Notes: generated by a model not told the origin, from the letters alone. DNA of 64,000 nt from Hydrogenophaga sp. (GCF_030373245.1 NZ_JAUCZF010000001.1:744001-808000); one strand, 5' to 3'; counted from the stretch's first letter, positions 34,194-42,537 are shown. Translations and numbers: made by a program.

Positions 34194-35765
34194 ATGGTCC
34201 AGCGCATCGCCCACGCCCCAGGCACTCCTCCGGCGCACACCCGGCCCGCCGCTCGCAAGAGGACCGGCCAGACCGCGCCAGCGGCCAGGGCGCGTGCCGC
34301 TGCGCCGACGCTGGTCAGCGCGCTGGGCCTGGAGGGCGAGCGCATGAGCAAGGTCGACACCGCCTGGCTGCGCATGGATTCCGACACCAACCTGATGATG
34401 ATCGTGGGCATCTGGGTCTTGCGCCCTGGTGTGTCGCTGAACGATTTGCAGCAACGGGTTCAGGAGCGCCTGCTGCCCTACCGGCGCTTCGTGCAGATCG
34501 CCCGCCAGGACGCCGCAGGAGCCCACTGGATCGACGACCCCGACTTCGACATCAACCGCCATGTGGTGACCGGAACTCTGAAGCACGAGCGCGGACAGTC
34601 CGAGCAGGAGGCTTTGCAGGCCCGCGTGGCCCTCCTTGCCACGCAGTCGCTCGATCACGAACACCCGCTCTGGTGTTTTGAGCTGATCGAAAACCACGAC
34701 GGTGGCTCGGCCCTGATCGCACGCATTCACCACTGCATTGGCGACGGCATCGCCCTCATCAGCGTCATGATGAGCCTGGTCGACGGTGGCAACCTGCCGC
34801 CCCAACGCAAAAAGCGCGCGCGCAAAGCCGGCATGGAAGCAGCCGAAGACTGGGTCGCTGACACGCTGATCCGCCCGCTGGGCGACCTGACCGCGCGCGC
34901 ACTTGAAGTGGCAGGCGGTGGCGCGGCCCGATCGTTTTCGATGATGGCTTCGCCCCAGCAGGGCCTGAACGACACCCTGGGTGGCGCGATGGATCTGGCG
35001 CGCATGGGCGGGCAACTGGCCAGCGACCTGGCCGCGCTTGCGCTCATGCCTGACGACTCGACCACCCGCCTGAAAGGCCAGCCCGGCGGCACCAAACGCG
35101 TCGCGTGGTGCGAACCGCTGCCGCTTGACGAGGTCAAGGCCATCGGCAAGGCGCTGAACTGCTCGATCAACGACGTCCTGCTGAGCTGCGTGGCCGGCGC
35201 CATCGGCTCCTACCTGCGCGAGATGGGCGACGACACCGATGGCCAGGAAATTCGCGCCATGGTGCCCATCAACCTGCGACCCATGGAGGACGCCTGGAAG
35301 TTGGGCAACCGCTTTGGTCTGGTGCCGCTGGTCTTGCCGATCGGGCTGGACAACCCGATTGAGCGCGTGTTCGCGGTGCGCGCGCGCATGAACGCGCTCA
35401 AGGGAAGCCTGCAACCATTGCTGACCTTTGGTCTGCTGTCGGTCGCCGGCTTGCTGATCAAGCCGGCGCAGGACGCCTTGCTCAGCCTGTTCGGCAAGAA
35501 GACCACCGCGGTGATGACCAATGTGCCCGGCCCGGCCACCAAGCTCAAGCTGTGTGGTGCCACGCTGGAGCAAAACATGTTCTGGGTCCCCCAGACCGGT
35601 ACGGTCGGTCTGGGCGTGTCCATCCTGAGCTATGGCGGCGGCGTGCAGTTCGGCGTGATTGCCGACACCGCCCTGTGCCCCGATCCCCAGCGCATCATCG
35701 ATCAGTTCGCGCCCGAGTTCGAGCGGCTGCTGATGGTGACGTTGATGCTGCCTTGGACAGAGTGA
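34194..35765 (+). CDS. Wax ester synthase/acyl-CoA:diacylglycerol acyltransferase (WS/DGAT)
   Basis: A 523-residue WS/DGAT-family O-acyltransferase. It esterifies fatty alcohol or diacylglycerol with acyl-CoA, forming wax esters or triacylglycerol. The catalytic motif is HHxxxDG: IHHCIGDGIALIS (His179-His180, Asp184-Gly185). The acceptor region MSKVDTAWLRMDSDTNLMMI and the C-terminal NVPGPATKLKLCGATLEQNMFWVP and SILSYGGGVQFG blocks are family landmarks. The chosen ATG (34194) has AGGAG five bases upstream, but the homologous part begins near residue 51, so a start at 34344 is possible; the extra residues are Ala/Arg/Pro-rich. It pairs with the fatty acyl-CoA reductase encoded at 20787-22772. 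Confidence 0.93.
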   Translation: MVQRIAHAPGTPPAHTRPAARKRTGQTAPAARARAAAPTLVSALGLEGERMSKVDTAWLRMDSDTNLMMIVGIWVLRPGVSLNDLQQRVQERLLPYRRFVQIARQDAAGAHWIDDPDFDINRHVVTGTLKHERGQSEQEALQARVALLATQSLDHEHPLWCFELIENHDGGSALIARIHHCIGDGIALISVMMSLVDGGNLPPQRKKRARKAGMEAAEDWVADTLIRPLGDLTARALEVAGGGAARSFSMMASPQQGLNDTLGGAMDLARMGGQLASDLAALALMPDDSTTRLKGQPGGTKRVAWCEPLPLDEVKAIGKALNCSINDVLLSCVAGAIGSYLREMGDDTDGQEIRAMVPINLRPMEDAWKLGNRFGLVPLVLPIGLDNPIERVFAVRARMNALKGSLQPLLTFGLLSVAGLLIKPAQDALLSLFGKKTTAVMTNVPGPATKLKLCGATLEQNMFWVPQTGTVGLGVSILSYGGGVQFGVIADTALCPDPQRIIDQFAPEFERLLMVTLMLPWTE

Positions 35766-35766
35766 G

Positions 35767-35796
35767 CCTCCCGCGCCGCGCCTGCGGCGCGGGGGG
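35767..35796. other. GC hairpin between convergent WS/DGAT and coaX genes (partial relative of R1-R4)
   Basis: A 13-bp stem with a 4-base loop (GCCT) begins one base after the WS/DGAT stop codon. There is no T tract. Its opening CCCGCGCCGC is the same as the first arm of repeat R4, and a second GC-rich segment (35803-35819) precedes the coaX stop. It may act as a bidirectional transcript end or a degenerate copy of the repeat. Confidence 0.55.
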
Positions 35797-35822
35797 AGTC
35801 AATGCGCGCGGCGCGGGGAGGG

Positions 35823-36584
35823 TTACAGCCTTTTGCTGGCCACTTCCAGCAGCCCGTCAAAGATCAGGCTGTCCACCAGTTCGACCGGGTTGGACATGCT
35901 GGGAGCCATTTTCCAACCGGCACCACCGGTCATGTAGACCATCGGCTCGTCGCCGCAATGGCGGCGAAGGTTGTCGACCATGCGTTGCACCGCGCCTGAG
36001 ATGGCGAAGGTCCCGCCGCTGGTGAGGGCGTCGCTGGTGTTGGTGGGGAAATCGCGCACCTCGCCTGTGGGAACGTGCAGGCCGGCGGTGCCGGATTCTA
36101 GCGCGCGCAGCATGATGCCGTGTCCGGGCAAGATGATGCCACCCAGGAAGTTGCCCTCGGCGTCGATTGCCTCGACCGTCACGGCGGTGCCCACCATCAC
36201 CACGACGCAGGGCCGTGCCGGGCCCTGAGCCAGCAGCCGCTGGCGGGCGCCGATCATGGCGACCCAGCGGTCGGAGCCCAGCCGTGCCGGGTGGTCGTAG
36301 CCGTTGGTGAGCCCGGCCTCGTGCTGGCTGGACACCACCCAGCGTGGATTCACATCCCACAGCTCCAGTTGCTCTTCGACCCGGCGTTTGACCGCATCGC
36401 CGGCAACCACACAGCCCACCACCCAATGCGGCGCATCCAGCGCTCGCCAGTCGCCTTCGGCCAGGGTTTCGATGTTTTCGAGGAATTGCGCGCCGTGGGC
36501 AATCAAACGCGCGCCGACCTTGGGAGCGTCGTAAACAGCCCACTTCAGACGGGTGTTTCCGACGTCCAGTGCCAAAAAAGTCAT
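35823..36584 (-). CDS. coaX: Type III pantothenate kinase
   Basis: A 253-residue enzyme for the first step of CoA synthesis (pantothenate to 4'-phosphopantothenate). It opens with [16 protein letters not shown], the type III DxGNTxxKW phosphate motif; then [25 protein letters not shown] and [35 protein letters not shown], all family motifs with the catalytic Asp region. Type III enzymes are not inhibited by CoA. The gene is convergent with the wax ester synthase. It is single here, without the birA neighbour often seen in Burkholderiales. Confidence 0.95.
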   Translation of the reverse strand: MTFLALDVGNTRLKWAVYDAPKVGARLIAHGAQFLENIETLAEGDWRALDAPHWVVGCVVAGDAVKRRVEEQLELWDVNPRWVVSSQHEAGLTNGYDHPARLGSDRWVAMIGARQRLLAQGPARPCVVVMVGTAVTVEAIDAEGNFLGGIILPGHGIMLRALESGTAGLHVPTGEVRDFPTNTSDALTSGGTFAISGAVQRMVDNLRRHCGDEPMVYMTGGAGWKMAPSMSNPVELVDSLIFDGLLEVASKRL

Positions 36585-36648
36585 GCGCGCATTATCTCCA
36601 CGCCACCCCGCTCACCCTGCCGCAGTGCAACATGGGCGGTTCAACCGC

Positions 36649-37317
36649 TCAGATCAGACCGATCCAGCAGGCGCGCTGCACCGCGGCGAGCTTGTTGTCG
36701 GTCTGCAGCTTGGCCATGGCGTTGGCCAGGTGGTAATTGACCGTGCGCTCGGAGCAGTCCATGCGAGCGGCCGTCTCGCGCGCCGTGAGACCCTCGAAGG
36801 CCAGGTTGAGACTTTCCTGCTCGCGCGGGCTCAGGCTCACGCGCTGCTCGGCGATCGCTCGTCGCAGCATGGGCCAGATGTTGTAGGCCGACCAAGCGAG
36901 GGCGGCAGCCTCGGATCGGCTGGAGAACGCCCGCGGACTGAACATGAAACACTCGAAGGCCCGCCCCGCCGGCAGGCTGAACGCCACACGCACCAACGTC
37001 TGGTGGCCGTGCGCCAGCCACAGACGGCGCCAACGGCTGGCTTGTTCAAAAGACGCCTTGGAAATTTCCTGCCAGGCCACGAGTGGCGCATCGCTTTCGC
37101 GCCAGGCAGCGCCGAAGTCCCGGCTCTCAGCCAGGGCCTGGGCCGCACCGAGCAACCGCGGCGGATGCACGGCCAGTACCTCCCTGTCGTCGCGCCCAGC
37201 CAGGGGGTTAGGGCCGAGCACCACCACCGACTCCACGCCCTGGTCGCTCAGCGCGGCGACCCAGTCAGCCAAAACCGCATCCACACCAAGGTTGTCAAAG
37301 TTGACAGGCAGTGTCAT
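36649..37317 (-). CDS. LuxR-family regulator divergent from the Lqs-like kinase
   Basis: A 222-residue protein from MTLPVNFDNLG. The C-terminal helix-turn-helix (about 156-220) reads LSPREQESLNLAFEGLTARETAARMDCSERTVNYHLANAMAKL, typical of LuxR proteins of the quorum-sensing kind. The N-terminal 150 residues resemble the autoinducer-binding fold in helix/strand layout (WRRLWLAHGHQTLVRVAF) but the usual Trp/Tyr/Asp set for acyl-homoserine lactone is not clearly seen; no luxI gene is in the window. It lies 86 bases from the kinase start in divergent orientation, so the two probably share a control region. It may be the transcriptional output of, or an input to, the alpha-hydroxyketone system. 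Confidence 0.83.
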   Translation of the reverse strand: MTLPVNFDNLGVDAVLADWVAALSDQGVESVVVLGPNPLAGRDDREVLAVHPPRLLGAAQALAESRDFGAAWRESDAPLVAWQEISKASFEQASRWRRLWLAHGHQTLVRVAFSLPAGRAFECFMFSPRAFSSRSEAAALAWSAYNIWPMLRRAIAEQRVSLSPREQESLNLAFEGLTARETAARMDCSERTVNYHLANAMAKLQTDNKLAAVQRACWIGLI

Positions 37318-37339
37318 GGTCGTTACACCCGAATGCACG

Positions 37340-37389
37340 GACAATCGCTGCTTTTCTCGAGCCTTCGGCACAAGTGGGCAAAGATTGTC
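37340..37389. promoter_or_regulatory. Inverted repeat in the luxR-like/kinase divergent promoter
   Basis: GACAATC at 37340-37346 and GATTGTC at 37383-37389 form an inverted repeat with a 36-base gap inside the 86-base region between the two divergent starts. Possible regulator site or spaced half-sites; seven-base arms can arise by chance. Confidence 0.35.
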
Positions 37390-37403
37390 GTTGGAAGGAG
37401 TAC

Positions 37404-38705
37404 ATGTTGCCCTTGGACCGGTTGTGGTTCCACAGCGCGAGAGCCCGATTGTTCCGGTGGTTCATGACCGAGGTCGTCCATGAGCCACTCGACCTCATTT
37501 TGCACGCGTCCGCCGCCAGATTGAAGTGGACGGGATTTGCCCTCTGTTCGGGCAACATCTTCTTCTGGCTGGTTTGGACGCAGTGGCTGCCGCAGCCCTT
37601 CGAAAGTGCGCCAGTGCGATTCACGCTATCGATCAGTGGTCTGCTGTTTTTATCCAACTCAATCAATCGCGATGTGAGCTCCCGGTGGAGTGTCTGGACG
37701 TTTTCGCTCGTCTGCTTTGTGAGCATGCCCGTTTTCTTTTTCTGGATGTACTGGATGAATCAGGGAAATGCCGTGTGGCTCGCCAGCGTCTGCGGCATGC
37801 TGCTCATCTACTACAACCTGACGGACTGGCGTGTGGCGACGATTGGCAGCTGCCTCGGATTGATCTTGGGATGCGCATTTTCCTATCTGATGGCTCAAGA
37901 GACCCTACCACTTCCGCCCGAAAATCTGCTCGCTATCGGTTTTGCCTGGGTGTCCGCCGTGCTCCTTGGTCTTTCCAGCGCCAACTTGCGCCGTACCCGC
38001 CTGATCAACACCCTGAGCACGATGGCCGTGATGGCACATGAGTTGCGCACGCCACTGGCCACGGTGAACCTGATGGGCGACGTGCTGCGCACGCTGGCGC
38101 GCAACGACGTGCCAGAAGGCAAACGCAAGAAGATCGAAGAGCTGTCCACCCGCCTGCAAAATCTCGTGCGCAGCATGAACCGGCAGATCGACACCCAGAT
38201 TTCCAATGCGCAACTGCTGCGCCTGCCTCGCGAACAGTCTCCGGTCATGGCGGGCGATCTGGTCAGTGAAGTGATCAACAACTACCCCTATCGGTCCACC
38301 CGAGAGCGCGACTGCGTGCGGCTTCACATCCAGGAAGACTTCTGTTTCATGGCTTCGCGCCCACTGTTCATGCAGGTGATCACCAACCTGCTCAAAAACG
38401 CGCTGCACTCTCTGGCCTCGGCCAGCACCGCACCCAACCCGGGCGACCTGCGCATCGATGTCGGCGTGCACCGAGGCAAGGGCCGCATTGCGGTGTCCGA
38501 TGACGGCGTGGGCATTGCCCATGAGCAGCAGGCACGGATCTTTGAACCCTTTTTCTCCACCCAGGCCGGCGCTGGCAACGGCCTGGGCCTGACCTTCTGC
38601 AAGAACGTGGTGGAAGCCGCCCACGGCACCATCAGCGTGCACTCCGTGCCCACCATGGGCGCAGTCTTCATGGTCGATCTGCCCATCTACCGGGACGCTC
38701 ACTGA
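37404..38705 (+). CDS. lqsS: Six-TM sensor histidine kinase, LqsS/CqsS-like
   Basis: A 433-residue kinase from MLPLDRLW (AAGGAG just before the ATG). Six hydrophobic helices lie at about 40-60, 72-86, 97-119, 123-137, 144-163 and 174-193, with short loops, as in CqsS and LqsS which sense alpha-hydroxyketones at the membrane. The dimerisation helix has His212 (MAVMAHELRTPLATVNLMGDV), the N box is NLLKNALHSLASA, and ATP-lid motifs are DDGVGI and GNGLGLTFCKNVVEAAHG. There is no fused receiver, as in LqsS and unlike CqsS. The response regulator gene starts 29 bases later. Signal identity is inferred from the linked synthase. Confidence 0.88.
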   Translation: MLPLDRLWFHSARARLFRWFMTEVVHEPLDLILHASAARLKWTGFALCSGNIFFWLVWTQWLPQPFESAPVRFTLSISGLLFLSNSINRDVSSRWSVWTFSLVCFVSMPVFFFWMYWMNQGNAVWLASVCGMLLIYYNLTDWRVATIGSCLGLILGCAFSYLMAQETLPLPPENLLAIGFAWVSAVLLGLSSANLRRTRLINTLSTMAVMAHELRTPLATVNLMGDVLRTLARNDVPEGKRKKIEELSTRLQNLVRSMNRQIDTQISNAQLLRLPREQSPVMAGDLVSEVINNYPYRSTRERDCVRLHIQEDFCFMASRPLFMQVITNLLKNALHSLASASTAPNPGDLRIDVGVHRGKGRIAVSDDGVGIAHEQQARIFEPFFSTQAGAGNGLGLTFCKNVVEAAHGTISVHSVPTMGAVFMVDLPIYRDAH

Positions 38706-38734
38706 GCACGCCTGCAGTTCTAGCTGAACACCAC

Positions 38735-39721
38735 ATGGCACTCACACTATCCCTTTTCCATCGACCCGGCAGCGTGCTGTTCCTGGACGACGACGCCGAG
38801 TATCTCGAGATGCTGGGCATGGTGATCCCGGCGCACTGGCAGGTCGAGCTGTATTCGCGACCCGCTGCCTTTTCTCGCCGCATGCGCGACGAGCCGGCGC
38901 GCTGGGAAGCCGACGCCGCGGCCCAGTTGCAGATGATCGACCGCTGGCGCCAGGGCCAGCCCCTGCTGCCCCAGGTGCTGCGCTACTGGGCCAACCACCC
39001 GCAACGCCACCAGCTGGCCAAGACCTGCGTGGTCGACTACGCCATGCCAGGCACCAATGGCTTGCAGGTGCTCGAAACGCTGATCGACTGGCCCGGTGCC
39101 CGCGTTCTGCTCACGGGCCAGGCCGACGAGCAAGTCGCGGTGCAGGCGTTCAACCAGGGCCTGATCGACCAATTCGTACCCAAGCAGGCGCGCGACATCA
39201 CCCGCCTGCTGCTGGGCGCTTTGCGAAAACTGGGGAACTCACCTCACCCGCGCGTCAACACCTTGTGGCGGGCCACGCTGCGGCCCGCCCAACAGTCCAT
39301 GCTGCAGATTCCGGCGGTCGCGCAGGCGCTGCAGAACTATGCCGAGAAGCACTGGGTCGAGTACGTCGTGCTCGACCAGCCCTTTGGCCTGCTGGGCATG
39401 GACGTCGACGGGCGTTGCCACTGGCTCCAGCTGGAGGCGAAGTCCAGCCTGGGTGACCTGGCGGAGCTGGCCAGTTCGGCCGGCCTCGGACTCGAGGCGG
39501 TCCGGGCTGTGGAACAAGGTCACCGGCTTGTGGCGATCGAATTGCACCAGCACCTCGGACTGCGAGGTGCGGTCCGCACCGCGCCGTCCATGTCCATGGG
39601 CGACGATGACACGCTGCGTGCAGCGCTATTCAGCCTCGAACCGGAAGACCTGCCTGCGCCGATCTACCCCTACCGCCACTTTCTGGAGGCACAGGGCGAT
39701 CGGCTCATTCAGGACGATTGA
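38735..39721 (+). CDS. lqsR: Response regulator, LqsR-like
   Basis: A 328-residue protein. The receiver has the acidic pocket SVLFLDDDAEYLEML (Asp18-20), phosphoacceptor Asp101 (CVVDYAMPGTNGLQVLETL), Thr127 (VLLTGQADEQ) and Lys150 (FVPKQARD). About 50 residues (50-97, including RWRQGQPLLPQVLRYWANHPQRHQ) are inserted between the first helix and the Asp strand, as in LqsR of Legionella. The region after 165 is an output domain of unknown type with WVEYVVLDQPFGLLGMDVDGRCHWLQLEAKSS; it has no recognised DNA-binding motif. Its last 13 bases overlap the 3' end of the convergent synthase gene. Confidence 0.87.
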   Translation: MALTLSLFHRPGSVLFLDDDAEYLEMLGMVIPAHWQVELYSRPAAFSRRMRDEPARWEADAAAQLQMIDRWRQGQPLLPQVLRYWANHPQRHQLAKTCVVDYAMPGTNGLQVLETLIDWPGARVLLTGQADEQVAVQAFNQGLIDQFVPKQARDITRLLLGALRKLGNSPHPRVNTLWRATLRPAQQSMLQIPAVAQALQNYAEKHWVEYVVLDQPFGLLGMDVDGRCHWLQLEAKSSLGDLAELASSAGLGLEAVRAVEQGHRLVAIELHQHLGLRGAVRTAPSMSMGDDDTLRAALFSLEPEDLPAPIYPYRHFLEAQGDRLIQDD

Positions 39722-40956
39722 GCCGCGTTGAGCCGGGCGCGTCGCGCAATCGGCCACTCCCATGGTTTGACAATGGGCGCGATCTCGCGAGCGACCAGCT
39801 CAACATGCGCCAGTTCAGAATCCGTCAGCGATGCGTCCAGCGTCAGACGCACGATCGTCCTGCTGCTGGTGGTCGCCGGGGCGCAAAACACCGCGCCAAA
39901 AACCTCCCGCTCCTCCAGGCAATCTCGCAGAACCATCGTATCTGCCTCGGTGCCAGCTTCCAGGGCGATGATTTGCTCTGTTCCTTGATGAACCGGAAAG
40001 CCAATGTCAGAGAGCGACTGTCTCATCGCTTTTGACGCATGGTGCAGCCGCTGCCGCTGCGCGTCGCAGCCTTGAATCACGTCCAAAGTGGCATCGAGCG
40101 CCGCCACTTCGTGGGGCAACAGACACGAACTGAAAATGTTCTGGAAGCTGGTACTCAAGATGTAGTTGCGCAGGCCCGTCGGGATATTGAAATAACCGGC
40201 ACGCCCAGCAAACGACTTGGCCAAGCTTGAGGTGATGAAATGCACCCGGTGAGAAAGGCCCAAGGCTTGACACAGTCCAGAGCCCCCAGGCCCATGCGTG
40301 CCAAGTGAGTGGGACTCGTCCACCAGTATCATGCAGCCCGCTGATTCGGCGACATCCACCATCACCTCCAAAGGACACACAGCACCCGTGGTGCTGTAGA
40401 CAGAGTCAACAATGACGAGGCCAACGCCGTGCTTGCGAACAAGGCGTTGCAGGTGTCCCATATCGTTGTGGCGAAATGGGTGGACAGGCGCCCCCCCTCG
40501 CCTCGCGCCCTCCCACAACGAAGCGTGCGCCAGCATGTCGATGTAAACGGGGGTCTGCTCGTCGGTGATGCACTGCAAAAGGCCGACGTTGGCTGCGTAC
40601 CCAGACTGGCACAAGATGCCATCGTCTTTGCCAATCCATTGAGCCATCTTCCTTTCAAAGGCCCGCACTGGGTGCGTTTCCAACAGGAAGCAGCCGGACT
40701 GGATCACGAATTCAGCGTCTTCGCGGATGGCGGCGGTTTGGGCTGCCACGATTTGCGGGTGCCCCGTCAGGCTCAGGTAGTCGTTGCCATTCAGTCGCAC
40801 GGCGTTTGGCCCGGGATCTCTGCCGTGCACCAGCGACCGGCCACCCCAAGGGCCATTCCAGCGCTGGACAAAGTCGCGCTCAATACGATCGCAAAGGTGT
40901 GCGGTCATTGCCGGGTTAATACTCGTCGGCACCCGGACCAGTTCAAGCGTTTCCAT
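39709..40956 (-). CDS. lqsA: Alpha-hydroxyketone quorum-sensing autoinducer synthase (CqsA/LqsA family)
   Basis: A 415-residue PLP-dependent alpha-oxoamine synthase from METLELVRVP. The PLP lysine is Lys247 (ITSSLAKSFAGRAG) with Asp213 and His216 in VDESHSLGTHGPGGSGL. Features separating it from KBL, BioF and ALAS are the N-terminal WGGRSLVHGRDPGPNAVRLNGNDYL, LCQSGYAANVGLLQCI, MLAHASLWEG, VDSVYSTTGAVCPL and IFSSCLLPHEVAAL, all CqsA/LqsA signatures. The enzyme condenses an acyl-CoA with an amino acid to an aminoketone that becomes the alpha-hydroxyketone signal. The linked kinase and regulator support this. A 204-base intergenic region upstream is relatively AT-rich and should hold its promoter. 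Confidence 0.93.
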   Translation of the reverse strand: METLELVRVPTSINPAMTAHLCDRIERDFVQRWNGPWGGRSLVHGRDPGPNAVRLNGNDYLSLTGHPQIVAAQTAAIREDAEFVIQSGCFLLETHPVRAFERKMAQWIGKDDGILCQSGYAANVGLLQCITDEQTPVYIDMLAHASLWEGARRGGAPVHPFRHNDMGHLQRLVRKHGVGLVIVDSVYSTTGAVCPLEVMVDVAESAGCMILVDESHSLGTHGPGGSGLCQALGLSHRVHFITSSLAKSFAGRAGYFNIPTGLRNYILSTSFQNIFSSCLLPHEVAALDATLDVIQGCDAQRQRLHHASKAMRQSLSDIGFPVHQGTEQIIALEAGTEADTMVLRDCLEEREVFGAVFCAPATTSSRTIVRLTLDASLTDSELAHVELVAREIAPIVKPWEWPIARRARLNAAQSS

Positions 40957-41161
40957 GGGGATATCCTCAATGAGATGGAACAAAACCTCATTGAAGAAAG
41001 GAATCTGTGAAAAACTGCACACCACCTGTCAGTCTTAGCAGGGGGTGTTACGCTTTCTTATCAATTTCCGTGCCAGAGCTGACGATAACGCGCCGTCAAA
41101 ACAACGGTTTCGTGAAATAACGCACAGGTGCTTGCCAGGAGCCCAGAAATGCGCTTCGGGC

Positions 41162-42277
41162 TCAGTTTTGCCGCCAGGGCAGGCCGAGGTGCCGCCATCC
41201 ACCCAGCTTGCCGCGCTGTGCGTGGGCATCCGGATCCCCTTCAAAACCACCCAGGATGTTGAAAGCCAGCAGACCCAGTTCGGTGGCGCGCTTGGCAGCG
41301 GCAATCGAGCGCACGCCGCTGCGGCACATCAGCACCAGTTTCTTGTTGCCGGCCGCCGCCGCGCGGATCTGCTCGTCAAACGCCGGGTTCAGCGCCATGC
41401 CCGGCCACTGTTTCCAGGCCACCGGCACCGCTCCAGGCACAAAGCCCACCCACTCGCGCTCGGCATCGGTGCGCACATCGACCAGCACCGCCTCGCCCGA
41501 TTGCATCCACTCCCAGGCAAGCGGGGCGGACACGTCGCCGGCATACCCGGCCTGCACTGGCCTCGGCTGCATCAGCAGCGCGCCGTCCAGATCGTGGCGC
41601 AGGCCCGAGGTGAGGTTGGCGGGTACAGCTTCATCAATTCGGCGCGGCCTGGGTAGGTTCAGCGCCTCCATGATGGCGACGAACTCAGCCTCGCTCTTTC
41701 CGGCTACGCGCGCATTGCCGGTTTTCTCCTGGCCAATGGTGGAATGCGTGCGCCCCTGGTAATCGTGTCCGGGCCAGACGGTGGTGTCGTCGGGAAGTGC
41801 AAACAAAATCTGCGTGATGCTGTGGAAAAGCGCCTGCGCGCTGCCAGACTGAAAGTCGGTGCGACCACAGCCGTTGATGAGCAGGGTGTCACCGGTGAAC
41901 ACGTGATCGCGCCAGACGAAACTCATGCTGCCTTCGGTGTGGCCAGGCGTGTGCAACGCCTTCAACACCTCTTCGCCAAAACTCAGTGTGTCGCCGTGCT
42001 GCAGCTGAACGCCAGCGGTGCCGATGCCGCAGCCCACCGGAGCCGCGGTGCGCGCACCGGCCAGCTCGGCGAGCTTGCCTGCGCTGGTGATGTGATCGGC
42101 GTGCGCGTGGGTCTCAACCGTCCAGACCAGCTTGAGCCCGTATTCGCGCAGCGTGTCCAGATCGCGCTCAATCTGCTCGTCGACCGGGTCGATGATCAGC
42201 GCCTCGCGGGTAGCGAGATCGAACAGCACGTAGGTGTAGGTACTGGACGCGGGATCAAACAGCTGGATCGGTCTCAT
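41162..42277 (-). CDS. Persulfide dioxygenase-rhodanese fusion (MBL fold + rhodanese)
   Basis: A 371-residue fusion. Residues 1-235 are an ETHE1-like metallo-beta-lactamase domain: THAHADHITS gives His57, His59, Asp61 and His62; His113 (TPGHTEGSM), Asp130 (VFTGDTLLI) and His171 (WPGHDYQGR) complete the iron site for oxidation of glutathione persulfide to sulfite. Residues 250-371 are a rhodanese domain with Cys318 in LVLMCRSGVRS, which moves sulfane sulfur. Such natural fusions are known in Burkholderia and in Staphylococcus CstB. It follows, 17 bases on, a CsoR-family repressor, so sulfide/persulfide detoxification under that repressor is likely. CGGAG precedes the ATG. Confidence 0.92.
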   Translation of the reverse strand: MRPIQLFDPASSTYTYVLFDLATREALIIDPVDEQIERDLDTLREYGLKLVWTVETHAHADHITSAGKLAELAGARTAAPVGCGIGTAGVQLQHGDTLSFGEEVLKALHTPGHTEGSMSFVWRDHVFTGDTLLINGCGRTDFQSGSAQALFHSITQILFALPDDTTVWPGHDYQGRTHSTIGQEKTGNARVAGKSEAEFVAIMEALNLPRPRRIDEAVPANLTSGLRHDLDGALLMQPRPVQAGYAGDVSAPLAWEWMQSGEAVLVDVRTDAEREWVGFVPGAVPVAWKQWPGMALNPAFDEQIRAAAAGNKKLVLMCRSGVRSIAAAKRATELGLLAFNILGGFEGDPDAHAQRGKLGGWRHLGLPWRQN

Positions 42278-42294
42278 GATGACTCCGGGACGTT

Positions 42295-42537
42295 TCAGGA
42301 AAAGCGGGCGAGCAGATCGGCCACGTCGTCGGCAGGCACATCCCCCTGCGCGATCACACAGCCCACCAGGCTGAAAAAGGTCTTGTCCAGCGCCTTGCGC
42401 GCCGCAGCCAGCTGCTGGGCCACCTTTTCACAATCGGCATCGGATTCGATGAGCTTTTGAATGCCTCGCAACTGGCCCTCGGCGCGCTTGAGGCGCAACA
42501 CGATGGATCTTTTTCGGGCGGCGTCGTGAATGATCAT
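42295..42537 (-). CDS. CsoR/DUF156-family repressor lacking the metal-site His (CstR-like)
   Basis: An 80-residue helical repressor from MIIHDAARKRS; an ATG at 42585 would add 16 residues with two Cys (MSCHRYPESTPCTN) and cannot be excluded, since neither start has a good ribosome site. RLKRAEGQLRGIQKLI is the DUF156 DNA-binding helix. Cys36 (DADCEKVAQQL) matches the first metal or thiol site. At the place where CsoR or FrmR have a His, the sequence reads SLVGCVIAQG, giving Cys60 one position earlier and no His. Two cysteines without His fit a persulfide sensor of the CstR kind better than a Cu or formaldehyde sensor. It precedes the persulfide dioxygenase fusion. Confidence 0.82.
   Translation of the reverse strand: MIIHDAARKRSIVLRLKRAEGQLRGIQKLIESDADCEKVAQQLAAARKALDKTFFSLVGCVIAQGDVPADDVADLLARFS

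Noticed and set aside
37293-37306. TGTCAA-AG-TTGACA palindrome
   Set aside because: It lies in codons 5-8 of the LuxR-like gene and is explained by coding; kept only as a remark.
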